From the NCBI GenBank assembly GCA_943789355.1, contig CALSTU010000004.1, positions 124,001-188,000 of the forward strand: 64,000 nucleotides of DNA, in the 5' to 3' direction. This stretch comes from UBA7430 sp002478765 (lineage in GTDB: Bacteria; Bacteroidota; Bacteroidia; Flavobacteriales; UBA7430). The notes under the pieces are model-generated. The model did not search any database and was not told the origin of the DNA. It was given only the letters and a program-made list of their open reading frames with translations. Both the position numbers and the translations under genes were made by a program. Of this stretch, positions 8,778 to 17,701 are shown piece after piece. Each line of letters begins with the position of its first letter. The stretch's first letter is position 1.

Positions 8778-11700
8778 TTATTTTGTTAAGGCAATATAGG
8801 TTTTTATGTCGTCAAATTCAACGGCTGTTGCATTTTTTGGTTCGATTTTGCAGATAAGTATATCATCTGCAAGAGTTTCTCCACATATGTAACTTTTGTT
8901 GGAAGTAATTGCAGATTCAACTTTATCGTTTTGCGTGATGCTTAGTTTGATTCGATCCGTCACCTCAAGACCGGCATCTTTTCGCATATTTTGAATACGA
9001 TTTATGAGTTCTCTAGCAATCCCTTCTTCCAATAAAGCCTCATTCAACGTAATATCTAAGGCGACGGTTGTTCCTTTGTTGTTCGCCACCAAAAGACCTG
9101 GAATATCTTGTGAACTAATAAAGACGTCTTCCGTTGAAACAACTAAATCAGAACCGTCTATATTCAACGTATAAAACCCTTCCTTCTCCAATAGGTTGAT
9201 ATCTCCTTGATCAAACCGAGCTATGGCTGCAGCAATAGCTTTCATTTGTTTTCCATACTTGGGCCCTAAAGCCTTAAAGTTGGCTTTGATCTCTTTTACA
9301 AGAACGTTTGAATCCTCAGACATAAAGTCCAGGGACTTAACATTAACTTCAGAAAGAACCAAATCTTTCACAGCATTAATCTGTGCTTTTACATGTTCAT
9401 CTGATGCAGGAATCATGATTTTCTGCAACGGTTGTCGAACACGTATTTTCTCTTTTTTACGTAACGAGAGAACCATCGAAGTGATGTTTTGTGCCAATTG
9501 CATTCTTTTCTCTAAATCAGAATCTATAGACCCTTCATTTGCCGATGGGAATAAAGTAAGATGAACCGACTCTTCAGTAGGAAGGTCTGTTGCATTCATC
9601 AAATCCTGATACAAACGATCAGAAAAGAATGGTGCAATTGGAGACGACATTTTAGCCAAGTTTACCAAACAAGTGAACAAGGTTTGATAGGCTGATATTT
9701 TATCTTGAGCATAATCACCTTTCCAAAAACGACGACGACATAATCGCACGTACCAGTTGCTTAAATTTTCAGTAACGAAATCCTGTAAAAGTCGTCCTGC
9801 ACGTGTAGGTTCATAATCGGCGTAAGCACTATCTACGGCCTTCATCAAAGTATTCAATTCTGATAAAATCCAACGATCTATTTCTGGACGGTCTTCTGGA
9901 GAAATTTCATCTTCCGAATAAGTAAACCCATCTATGTTTGCATAAAGACTGAAGAATGAGTAGGTGTTGTATAGCGTTCCGAAGAACTTTCTTTGAACCT
10001 CAGTAATCCCGTCTAAATCAAACTTTAAATTGTCCCAAGGCTGGGCATTCGTAATCATATACCAACGAGTCGCATCAGGACCGTACTGATTTAAAGTCTC
10101 AAAGGGGTCTACAGCATTGCCTAACCTTTTGGACATTTTTTGCCCATTCTTATCGAGAACCAAGCCGTTTGAAACGACATTTTTATAGGCTACAGAATCA
10201 AAACACATGGTGGCAATGGCATGTAGGGTGAAGAACCATCCACGAGTCTGGTCGACTCCCTCAGCAATGAAATCGGCCGGGTATGAAGCTTTTTGATCAA
10301 TTAATTCTTTGTTTTCAAATGGGTAATGCCACTGTGCATAAGGCATTGAACCCGAATCGAACCAAACATCAATTAAGTCGGACTCTCTATGCATTGATCT
10401 TCCACTTTCTGAAACCAATACAATTTCATCTACATAATTTTTATGTAAATCAATTTTATCGTAATTCTCTTTGGACATGTTACCTGGCTCGAAGTCAGTA
10501 ATTGGATTTCTATCCATAAATCCTGCTTTAACAGACTTCTCACATTCCGTGTAGAGATCTTCTGCGGATCCAATACAAATACGCTCATCTCCCTCTTCAG
10601 TTGACCAAATAGGAATTGGAATACCCCAATAACGAGAACGGGAAAGATTCCAATCGTTTAAATTCTCTAACCAGTTCCCAAACCTTCCCGTACCGGTAGA
10701 TTCCGGCTTCCAATTAATCGTTTTGTTGAGTTCAATCATCCGATCTTTCATGGCGGTAGACTTGATAAACCAAGAATCAAGAGGATAATACAATACAGGC
10801 TTATCAGTTCTCCAACAGTGCGGGTAGGAGTGCTCGTACTTTTCTACCTTAAAAGCTTTATCCTGCTCTTTGAGCTTAATCGCAATTTCTACATCTGCTG
10901 ATTTATCAGGCGTATCGCCCTCTGCATAATATTCATTCTTCACATACATTCCAGCCAAGTCGCCCATCTCAGGAACAAATCTTCCTTGTAAATCAACGAG
11001 CGGTCGAGGATTTCCATTTTCATCAAGTACCAACATGCCCGGAACACCAAAATTCTTGGCTACCAATGCATCATCAGCACCAAACGTTGGGGCTATGTGA
11101 ACAATACCAGTACCATCTTCTGTCGTAACAAAATCTCCGGAGATGACTTGAAATGCTTTTTCCGCATCTTCATGAGGTTGAACGTAGGGCAGCAGTTGTT
11201 CATATTGAGTTCCAACTAAGTTGGCTCCTTTAAATTCTGCTTCTACTGTAAAGGGTATTTTCTTAGCACCGAACTCATAAGCATCAAGCTCTTCCTTACT
11301 TTCAGCCGCGAAGTATTTTCCGGTAAGCTGTTTTCCGATTAAAGCTTTCGCTAAAACAATATTTATGGCATTTCCAGAGTATTGATTAAATGTTTTCACC
11401 AATACATACTCTATTTTGGGTCCAACACATAAAGCCGTATTCGATGGAAGCGTCCATGGTGTCGTAGTCCATGCTATGAACTGAACATCTCCAGTAACGT
11501 TTCTCAATACCTCTGAACGGAGTGTTTCTTTTTTGGCTTTAAACAATGCAACTGCAGAAGTGTCTTTAACATCGCGGTAACACCCAGGCTGATTCAATTC
11601 ATGCGAACTCAAACCCGTACCGGCTGCGGGAGAATAAGGCTGAATGGTGTAACCTTTGTAAATCAAATCCTTCTTATAGAGTTCGGATAGCAAATACCAT

Positions 11701-12179
11701 ACGGACTCCATGTACTTACTCTCATAAGTAATGTAAGGATCGTCCATATCCACCCAGTAACCCATTTGCTCGGTCAATTTGTTCCAAACATCCGTGTATC
11801 GCATCACTGTTTCACGACAGGCTTTGTTGTAATCTTCAACAGAAATTTTAGTCCCGATATCCTCTTTAGAAATCCCTAACTCTTTCTCTACACCCAATTC
11901 TACGGGAAGCCCGTGGGTGTCCCAACCTGCCTTTCGTTTTACTTGAAGTCCCTTCAACGTTTGGTACCGACAAAAAATATCTTTGATTGTTCTTGCCATC
12001 ACGTGGTGAATACCAGGCATCCCATTTGCAGAGGGTGGTCCTTCAAAAAACACAAAAGGGGTGTTCCCTTCTCGAGAGGAAATACTTTTCTCAAAAATTT
12101 TATCACGACCCCAATCCGCTAAAACTTCTGCAGCAACATTCGGTAGGTTCAAGCCTTTATATTCTGGGTATTTCTTCAT
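8778..12179 (-). CDS. ileS: isoleucyl-tRNA synthetase, type 2, with swapped signature motif
   Basis: It charges tRNA-Ile with isoleucine. From the ATG at 12179 the product is 1133 residues, the long eukaryote-like IleRS2 form without the C-terminal zinc finger of the E. coli type. The KMSKR loop (QKMSKRLGN), the editing domain and the anticodon-binding domain are present. The HxGH signature reads G-I-H-H (residues 56-59, bases 12003-12014): Gly and His have exchanged places. I chose ATG 12179 because MKKYPEYKGL is where related proteins begin; ATG 12191 and TTG 12194 are also in frame. A good promoter lies at 12239-12270. Confidence 0.95.
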   Translation of the reverse strand: MKKYPEYKGLNLPNVAAEVLADWGRDKIFEKSISSREGNTPFVFFEGPPSANGMPGIHHVMARTIKDIFCRYQTLKGLQVKRKAGWDTHGLPVELGVEKELGISKEDIGTKISVEDYNKACRETVMRYTDVWNKLTEQMGYWVDMDDPYITYESKYMESVWYLLSELYKKDLIYKGYTIQPYSPAAGTGLSSHELNQPGCYRDVKDTSAVALFKAKKETLRSEVLRNVTGDVQFIAWTTTPWTLPSNTALCVGPKIEYVLVKTFNQYSGNAINIVLAKALIGKQLTGKYFAAESKEELDAYEFGAKKIPFTVEAEFKGANLVGTQYEQLLPYVQPHEDAEKAFQVISGDFVTTEDGTGIVHIAPTFGADDALVAKNFGVPGMLVLDENGNPRPLVDLQGRFVPEMGDLAGMYVKNEYYAEGDTPDKSADVEIAIKLKEQDKAFKVEKYEHSYPHCWRTDKPVLYYPLDSWFIKSTAMKDRMIELNKTINWKPESTGTGRFGNWLENLNDWNLSRSRYWGIPIPIWSTEEGDERICIGSAEDLYTECEKSVKAGFMDRNPITDFEPGNMSKENYDKIDLHKNYVDEIVLVSESGRSMHRESDLIDVWFDSGSMPYAQWHYPFENKELIDQKASYPADFIAEGVDQTRGWFFTLHAIATMCFDSVAYKNVVSNGLVLDKNGQKMSKRLGNAVDPFETLNQYGPDATRWYMITNAQPWDNLKFDLDGITEVQRKFFGTLYNTYSFFSLYANIDGFTYSEDEISPEDRPEIDRWILSELNTLMKAVDSAYADYEPTRAGRLLQDFVTENLSNWYVRLCRRRFWKGDYAQDKISAYQTLFTCLVNLAKMSSPIAPFFSDRLYQDLMNATDLPTEESVHLTLFPSANEGSIDSDLEKRMQLAQNITSMVLSLRKKEKIRVRQPLQKIMIPASDEHVKAQINAVKDLVLSEVNVKSLDFMSEDSNVLVKEIKANFKALGPKYGKQMKAIAAAIARFDQGDINLLEKEGFYTLNIDGSDLVVSTEDVFISSQDIPGLLVANNKGTTVALDITLNEALLEEGIARELINRIQNMRKDAGLEVTDRIKLSITQNDKVESAITSNKSYICGETLADDILICKIEPKNATAVEFDDIKTYIALTK

Positions 12180-12228
12180 TTCTGTAAGCATCAATTAGCA
12201 CGACTACTTTAAGTAAATAATTTGCCAT
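12157..12228 (-). CDS. possible 23-codon upstream ORF overlapping the ileS start
   Basis: From ATG at 12228 to TAA at 12157 the frame reads MANYLLKVVVLIDAYRNEEI and then PRI. It starts only a few bases after the expected transcription start of the ileS promoter. It runs in a different frame through all candidate ileS starts and stops inside the ileS gene. The stretch LLKVVVLI is almost all leucine, valine and isoleucine. A regulatory leader peptide is an inference; chance cannot be excluded. Confidence 0.3.
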   Translation of the reverse strand: MANYLLKVVVLIDAYRNEEIPRI

Positions 12229-12238
12229 CGTAATCTCA

Positions 12239-12270
12239 CAAATTTAGGTCAATACAAGCAGATATGCAAC
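12239..12270 (-). promoter_or_regulatory. ileS promoter, Bacteroidota type
   Basis: On the minus strand GTTG (12267-12270, -33 element) is followed after exactly 20 bases by TAAATTTG (12239-12246, a full match to TAnnTTTG at -7). Transcription would start near 12233. This is one of the two best promoter matches in the window. Confidence 0.7.
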
Positions 12271-12344
12271 GAATTGTATGGAAGTCTTAGCGGCCACACG
12301 CGTATAGAATTTGAATTGATAACCAGGGAAATAGAGGGGAAAAG

Positions 12345-13295
12345 CTATTCCTTCACCCACTTCAAGCTGCGCACTTCAGATGCAGAGTAAAGAGTAACTA
12401 TGTAGATCCCCTTTGATAGGTTTGGAAGGTTTATTTCAATCAGGTCTTTGGATCTAACATCTTGCAACGTTTTGTCGAATGCTTTAGCGCCCAAAATATT
12501 CATCATTGTAATGTTTAAATTCCGATATTCATTTGTACTTTGAATGTATATTTGATCTTTCCCGGGATTGGGGTAAAGTTTGAATAAAGTGGCGGTTGCT
12601 TCTGTTACATTCACATCACAATTATCCGAGCCCGCATACTCACAAGAACCTTCATCCGTTGCAATGTCAAGATAATTGCATGCCATTGGATCCGTACAAC
12701 CGACTATTTCTAACTCGTCACAAATGCCATCGGCATCTATATCGTTCAAACATTGATTGTCACAATCATAAGGTGCGGTTGGATACAAACAACTTCCATC
12801 ATTTTCTGTTGCTACATCACTGAAATTGCATGCAGAAGCATCCAGGCAACCCATAATAGCACCCGTACACTCATAGTTTTGAATGGCAGATGAGGTAATC
12901 GCAATCATGCCGTCTGTTTTGTAAGTAAAAGGCTCGAGAACTAAACTAAATACATTCAAGCCGTCAACAAGAGTCAATTGAATGGATTCTCCTTCGACGG
13001 CTCCGTCTATTTCTGGAGTAAGTGCATCATCACCCCAAACGGCAATGGATTGTTTTCCATCAAAAAGACTGCTCTCTGCTATTGAAGAAGACCCAACGAC
13101 AACTCCGCCTACAGTTAATGCAACGATGTATGGGTTTTCACTCACGGTCGCAAGAGAGCCTATGAATGACTCCGTCATCATAAGGGTTAAGTTACTCCCT
13201 GTATTAACGGTTCCATAGGGTAATGGCAAGTCACAATCTCTAGCAAAAAGACTGAGCTGACACACTACACAAAGGAGGTAAATAATCTTCTTCAT
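12345..13295 (-). CDS. secreted T9SS-sorted protein with cysteine repeats
   Basis: A 316-residue secreted protein with an N-terminal signal (MKKIIYLLCVVCQLSLFA). The N-terminal 140 residues are beta-rich and I do not recognise them. Two GC(T/L)D..ACN(Y/F) repeats follow (about residues 149-170 and 199-220), separated by an NDIDADGICDELE calcium-type motif. A type A sorting domain closes the protein (LYPNPGKDQIYI onward, residues 237-316). The sorting domain directs export across the outer membrane by the type IX system and attachment to the cell surface. The binding target is unknown. It is a single-gene unit downstream of trpA. Confidence 0.85.
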   Translation of the reverse strand: MKKIIYLLCVVCQLSLFARDCDLPLPYGTVNTGSNLTLMMTESFIGSLATVSENPYIVALTVGGVVVGSSSIAESSLFDGKQSIAVWGDDALTPEIDGAVEGESIQLTLVDGLNVFSLVLEPFTYKTDGMIAITSSAIQNYECTGAIMGCLDASACNFSDVATENDGSCLYPTAPYDCDNQCLNDIDADGICDELEIVGCTDPMACNYLDIATDEGSCEYAGSDNCDVNVTEATATLFKLYPNPGKDQIYIQSTNEYRNLNITMMNILGAKAFDKTLQDVRSKDLIEINLPNLSKGIYIVTLYSASEVRSLKWVKE

Positions 13296-13361
13296 TTTTT
13301 AATCTTTAAAGACCTATCACTAAAATGCAAAAATCTTGGGATTTGTGAGACGTTTATAAAT

Positions 13362-14132
13362 TTAACCTTTTGTTATCTCTTTTACAAATTGCTTTGAAGC
13401 ATCAACAGGTGAAGATTTATCTCCCAAATATTTTATAAATGCACTACCTATAATACCCCCATGAGCAAATTTTTGAACAACAGCAAGGTCGTTAGAAGTA
13501 CTGATATTAAACCCAACAAGGATCGGATGCTTAAGGCCTAAACCTTTCAGACCAGACAGGTACGTATTTCCTTCGCTAAGACCAGCTGTGGCTTTTCCGG
13601 TTGTACTTGAACTACTCACAGCATAAATAAATGTACTACTCAAGTCATCAATCAATTTTAAACGCTCCTTACTCGTTTGTGGCGTGATCAGGAAAATAGG
13701 ACTTAAACCGTAATTCTTAAACATTTCTTCATAAGACGCTTGATACAATCCTATAGGCATGTCTGGAATGATGATCCCTTCAACCCCTACAGATTGACAC
13801 TGCTTACAAAAATGCTCAATTCCGTATTTAAATACAGGATTGAAATAGGTCATCACAACTTTAGGGATCTCTGGATTACAATCTTTTAATTGTTCAAAAA
13901 TCAAATCAATCGTAATTCCATTGCTCAAAGCAACAGCATTGCTTTTTTGAATGGTCTCCCCATCTGCTATAGGATCCGAATAAGGGATTCCGATTTCCAC
14001 CATATCGACACCCGATTCGTGCAGCGCATTTACGATTTTTGGCAAGTCGTTTAATTCAGGAAATCCCGCTGTACAATATATATTCAGAAGTCCTTCCTTC
14101 TTCGTCTCTAATACCTTTTTTAATGTACTCAT
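13362..14132 (-). CDS. trpA: tryptophan synthase alpha chain
   Basis: It cleaves indole-3-glycerol phosphate to indole, which is channelled to the beta subunit. The 256-residue TIM barrel shows VEIGIPYSDPIADG, carrying the catalytic Glu and Asp, and the phosphate-binding stretch GFNIS. It is the last gene of the trp operon, and its ATG shares one base with the trpB stop, as expected for subunits made in equal amounts. Confidence 0.96.
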   Translation of the reverse strand: MSTLKKVLETKKEGLLNIYCTAGFPELNDLPKIVNALHESGVDMVEIGIPYSDPIADGETIQKSNAVALSNGITIDLIFEQLKDCNPEIPKVVMTYFNPVFKYGIEHFCKQCQSVGVEGIIIPDMPIGLYQASYEEMFKNYGLSPIFLITPQTSKERLKLIDDLSSTFIYAVSSSSTTGKATAGLSEGNTYLSGLKGLGLKHPILVGFNISTSNDLAVVQKFAHGGIIGSAFIKYLGDKSSPVDASKQFVKEITKG

Positions 14133-15295
14133 TAGAAGTTTGCATTTATGTATGTGTTCATATCCTTGTCACCACGTCCACTTAGATTAATGACAATTCT
14201 GTCATCAGGCGTAAATTTCATCTTATCAAGATAAGCTAGCGCGTGAGCTGTTTCTAGAGCGGGTATAATCCCCTCCAACTTCATCAGTCTATTGGCTGCT
14301 TCTAGAGCCTCATCATCGGTTACGTTGTGGTATACAACTCTACTACAATCGTGTAAATATGCATGCAGAGGCCCAATTCCGGGGTAATCTAAACCTGCAG
14401 AAATACTGTGGGGCTCAATCACTTGTCCGTCAGTAGTTTGCATCAAATAACTCATTGAAGCGTGAAGTACACCCCGAGTTCCTAATGCAAGTGTTGCCGC
14501 GGACTTATCCGTTTGAACTCCCATACCACCAGCTTCTACACCAATAAGCTTTACAGACTCATCCTCTAAGAAATTATAAAAGGCTCCAATGGCATTACTC
14601 CCTCCTCCTACACATGCAATAACGTGCGTTGGAAGGCCATCCATCTGCTCCTTAATTTCTTTTGAAATGATTGCTTGCAATTGCGTAACTAAATCCGGAT
14701 AAGGGTCTGGACCAACAGCTGAACCAATAATGTAATGGGTGTCGTCCGGATTATTTATCCAATCACGAATCGCTTCATTGGTAGCATCTTTTAGTGTTTT
14801 ACTTCCACTGTGGACCGAACAAACCTCTGCTCCCAACATTTTCATACGAGAAACATTTGGTGATTGTCGCTCAATATCTTTAGCACCCATATATACAAGA
14901 CACTTTAGACCCATTAAAGCACAAGCAGTAGCCGTTGCAACTCCATGCTGGCCAGCACCTGTTTCAGCAATGATTCGTGTCTTTTTGAGTCGTTGTGCCA
15001 ACAACACTTGACCTAGCGTGTTGTTAATCTTGTGCGCACCTGTATGACAGAGATCTTCACGCTTCAAATAAATATCTGCTCCATAATACGTACTCAATCG
15101 CGAGGCAAAATATAAAGGTGTAGGACGACCTACGTAATCTTTTAATAAGCTAGAAAGCTCTTCTTTAAAAGAATCCTCACGGAGTATTTCCCGATAAGAA
15201 CTTTTAAGTTCTTGAATGTTAGGATAAAGCATCTCAGGTATAAAAGCCCCGCCAAATTCACCATAAAATCCCTGTTCATTTACATCGTATTTCAT
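14132..15295 (-). CDS. trpB: tryptophan synthase beta chain
   Basis: The PLP enzyme that joins indole and serine to make tryptophan. The 387-residue protein has the PLP lysine in HTGAHKINNTLGQ, the phosphate-binding GGGSNAIG loop, and an N-terminal FYGEFGGAFIPEML. This is the standard TrpB1 type that works with TrpA, not the TrpB2 form. The start overlaps the trpF stop by four bases. Confidence 0.97.
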   Translation of the reverse strand: MKYDVNEQGFYGEFGGAFIPEMLYPNIQELKSSYREILREDSFKEELSSLLKDYVGRPTPLYFASRLSTYYGADIYLKREDLCHTGAHKINNTLGQVLLAQRLKKTRIIAETGAGQHGVATATACALMGLKCLVYMGAKDIERQSPNVSRMKMLGAEVCSVHSGSKTLKDATNEAIRDWINNPDDTHYIIGSAVGPDPYPDLVTQLQAIISKEIKEQMDGLPTHVIACVGGGSNAIGAFYNFLEDESVKLIGVEAGGMGVQTDKSAATLALGTRGVLHASMSYLMQTTDGQVIEPHSISAGLDYPGIGPLHAYLHDCSRVVYHNVTDDEALEAANRLMKLEGIIPALETAHALAYLDKMKFTPDDRIVINLSGRGDKDMNTYINANF

Positions 15296-15918
15296 CCTTC
15301 TCTGGTTTTAAGTATAAGTTCCTTTACTTTGTTCACATCCTTATATGCCGGCGACATCTCTACACGGCTATTCACATCAATTCCCCATAATTGTGGAATC
15401 TGTAATTCTTTTATTTTGGTAATATCTTCTGGAGAAATTCCACCACTCAGTAAAAAAGGAGTCTCAGAAGTATATCTTTTAAGTAAATTCCAATCAAAAT
15501 GTTTTCCACTACCCCCATAATCTTTGGTTTTGGTATCAAAGAGTAAGAGATCAGAACAATTTTCATAGGGTTTTATCTGGTCGAGATCAAAAGTTTCACC
15601 CATATGAAAAACTTTAATCACGGATATACCGGCCTTTTGAATCTGAGCACAATACTCGGGTGATTCTTTACCATGCAACTGGGCATGTGATAAACCCAAC
15701 CGATTACAAAAACCCACAACTATTTCTGAGGCCTCATCGACAAAAACACCGACTTTTTCGATTCCTGAGTCTAAATTAGAAAGAACCTTACGCAAGGGTA
15801 TTTCTTCAACATAACGCGCAGACTTCTTGTAAAATATAAAGCCTAAAAAATCGGGTAACAATGAAGCTACCTCATTAATATTTTGAGGGTCTTTCATCCC
15901 ACAAACTTTAATTTTCAT
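15292..15918 (-). CDS. trpF: phosphoribosylanthranilate isomerase
   Basis: It carries out the Amadori rearrangement of phosphoribosylanthranilate. The 208-residue TIM barrel begins KIKVCGMKDPQNI, with the catalytic Cys in KVCGM. A second signature is LLFDTKTKDYGGSGKHFDW, which holds the catalytic Asp and the phosphate-binding glycines, and LSGGISPED follows. It is separate from trpC here, unlike the fused E. coli enzyme. Overlaps of four bases occur on both sides. Confidence 0.95.
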   Translation of the reverse strand: MKIKVCGMKDPQNINEVASLLPDFLGFIFYKKSARYVEEIPLRKVLSNLDSGIEKVGVFVDEASEIVVGFCNRLGLSHAQLHGKESPEYCAQIQKAGISVIKVFHMGETFDLDQIKPYENCSDLLLFDTKTKDYGGSGKHFDWNLLKRYTSETPFLLSGGISPEDITKIKELQIPQLWGIDVNSRVEMSPAYKDVNKVKELILKTREG

Positions 15919-16715
15919 TGTAGCTCAAGTTTTTTAACTTCCTGAATCAACTTTGCACAAGCCTCATTAGGTTGTTTGTGGTTCATGAAATGAGTTCCTA
16001 TCAAAAAACCTTCAAATCCATGCTTTTTTAATTCTACAATATGCTCGGCTGAAGTAATTCCACTCTCACTAATTTTCACAAATTCATTGGGTATGTACTC
16101 CGACAATTCAATACTGGTTTGAATGCTCGTGGTAAAGTTGTGAAGATCTCGATTGTTTACTCCGACAACATCAACAGATGCCGAAATATGACTGTCAATT
16201 TCTTGTTTGTTATGAACCTCCAAAAGGACTTCTAGGCCTATACTTTTCGCAAAATCTGCCAGTTCGTTACATCTCTTTTCTGACAGAGCTGCAGCAATCA
16301 AAAGAATACAGTCTGCACCCACGCTTCGGGCCTCTAGAAGTTGATACTCGTCAACAATAAATTCTTTTCGAAGTATCGGGCAATCATTAAACTTTCGAGC
16401 GGTCAATACATCATCAAGAGTCCCACCAAAATATTTGTAGTCACTCAGAACGGAAAGAGCTGAAGCACCTGCCTCTATATAACCCTTACTTAGATGTTCT
16501 ACATCAATATTGCTATTGATAGACCCCTCGCTTGGGGAACTTCTCTTAATTTCAGAAATGATCCCTATTTTATCCAAGCTTTTTAGGTGGACCTTCATCG
16601 AAACAATGGGTTTCTTGAAATACAACCGATCCTCAAGAGACTTTTCCGAAACTTTTGCTCGCTGTACTTTGACTTCTTGTGACTTGTGGTCTAATATTTC
16701 TTTTAAAATACTCAT
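15915..16715 (-). CDS. trpC: indole-3-glycerol phosphate synthase
   Basis: It closes the indole ring from carboxyphenylaminodeoxyribulose phosphate. The 266-residue barrel has the signature IGIISEIKRSSPSEG, then LRKEFIVDEYQL, GVNNRDLHNF and SESGI. All are typical of IGPS, with the catalytic Lys and Glu residues present. It is monofunctional and sits in the trp operon between trpD and trpF, overlapping each by four bases. Confidence 0.96.
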   Translation of the reverse strand: MSILKEILDHKSQEVKVQRAKVSEKSLEDRLYFKKPIVSMKVHLKSLDKIGIISEIKRSSPSEGSINSNIDVEHLSKGYIEAGASALSVLSDYKYFGGTLDDVLTARKFNDCPILRKEFIVDEYQLLEARSVGADCILLIAAALSEKRCNELADFAKSIGLEVLLEVHNKQEIDSHISASVDVVGVNNRDLHNFTTSIQTSIELSEYIPNEFVKISESGITSAEHIVELKKHGFEGFLIGTHFMNHKQPNEACAKLIQEVKKLELQ

Positions 16716-17701
16716 AAAGAAAGTAGGGTTTTAAATGCTTTGTAGGCTTTACCTGTTTGAAGGGATTCTATAGCCATTTCTCGACACTCTTCTCTTGTTT
16801 TATTTGGGAAAGCAGAATGTATTGCCATACTCGAATTTACTACAACTACAGAATTTTGTGCCAAAGTCCCTTTGCCTTCGAGAATGTCAATAAAAATTTT
16901 AGCGGAAGACTCCACGGTGTTACCTCCACTTATTGCAGAAGCATCCAGCTGCTTTTCAAATAAATGATGTGGACTCAGAAGTTCTTCCTTTTCCGGACTG
17001 ATTACTTTTACGTCACCGGTTAAACTTATTTCATCATAACCATCCAATGAGTGAACGATTCTATATTGGATGTCGCTTTCTTCATACAAGTATTTGTAAT
17101 ATCTCTGAAGTTCTAGAGAAAAAACACCAACAAGTTGACCCTTTGGAAAAGCTGGATTTACCATAGGCCCAAGCATGTTAAAAAACGTTCTGACACCCAA
17201 ATTTCTTCGAATCGGTGCCACCTCTTTCATCGCTGGATGAAACAAAGGAGCGTGAAGGAAACAAATCCCGGCTTGATCTATTTGTTTTTCAATTTTGTCT
17301 GCATCGTTCGTAAATTGGAATCCAAGGTGTTCCAAAACATTTGAAGATCCACAAGAAGAGCTGACACCGTAATTACCGTGCTTGGCTACTTTTGCTCCCG
17401 CACCTGCTGCAACGAAAGAAGACAGCGTGCTGATGTTAAAAGTATCTTTCCCATCTCCTCCGGTTCCACAAAGATCAATTGGGGAGTATGCATCTAATTC
17501 AACACGTTTACACAAACTTCTGAGAGCATCACGAAAACCTTTTAGTTCTTGAACGGTGATACCGCGCATTCGAAACACAGTCAAAAAAGAACTTATCTGA
17601 TACGCATTGAAATCTCCTTTCGAAATTTTAGTTAGCGTTTCTTTTGCTTCATCACAACTCAAAGTGTTGTGTTCAAAAAGATGTTCTAATAAATCCTTCA
17701 T
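16712..17701 (-). CDS. trpD: anthranilate phosphoribosyltransferase
   Basis: It transfers phosphoribose from PRPP to anthranilate. The 329-residue protein has the glycine-rich DLCGTGGDGKDTFNIST loop that binds PRPP, KHGNYGVSS next, and PIRRNLGVRTFFN. This is the type III phosphoribosyltransferase pattern. It is not fused to the glutaminase TrpG, whose gene precedes it with a four-base overlap. Confidence 0.96.
   Translation of the reverse strand: MKDLLEHLFEHNTLSCDEAKETLTKISKGDFNAYQISSFLTVFRMRGITVQELKGFRDALRSLCKRVELDAYSPIDLCGTGGDGKDTFNISTLSSFVAAGAGAKVAKHGNYGVSSSCGSSNVLEHLGFQFTNDADKIEKQIDQAGICFLHAPLFHPAMKEVAPIRRNLGVRTFFNMLGPMVNPAFPKGQLVGVFSLELQRYYKYLYEESDIQYRIVHSLDGYDEISLTGDVKVISPEKEELLSPHHLFEKQLDASAISGGNTVESSAKIFIDILEGKGTLAQNSVVVVNSSMAIHSAFPNKTREECREMAIESLQTGKAYKAFKTLLSL

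Noticed and set aside
9223..9564. A 113-codon frame antisense to ileS.
   Set aside because: A shadow of a highly conserved coding region; no start signal or family features of its own.
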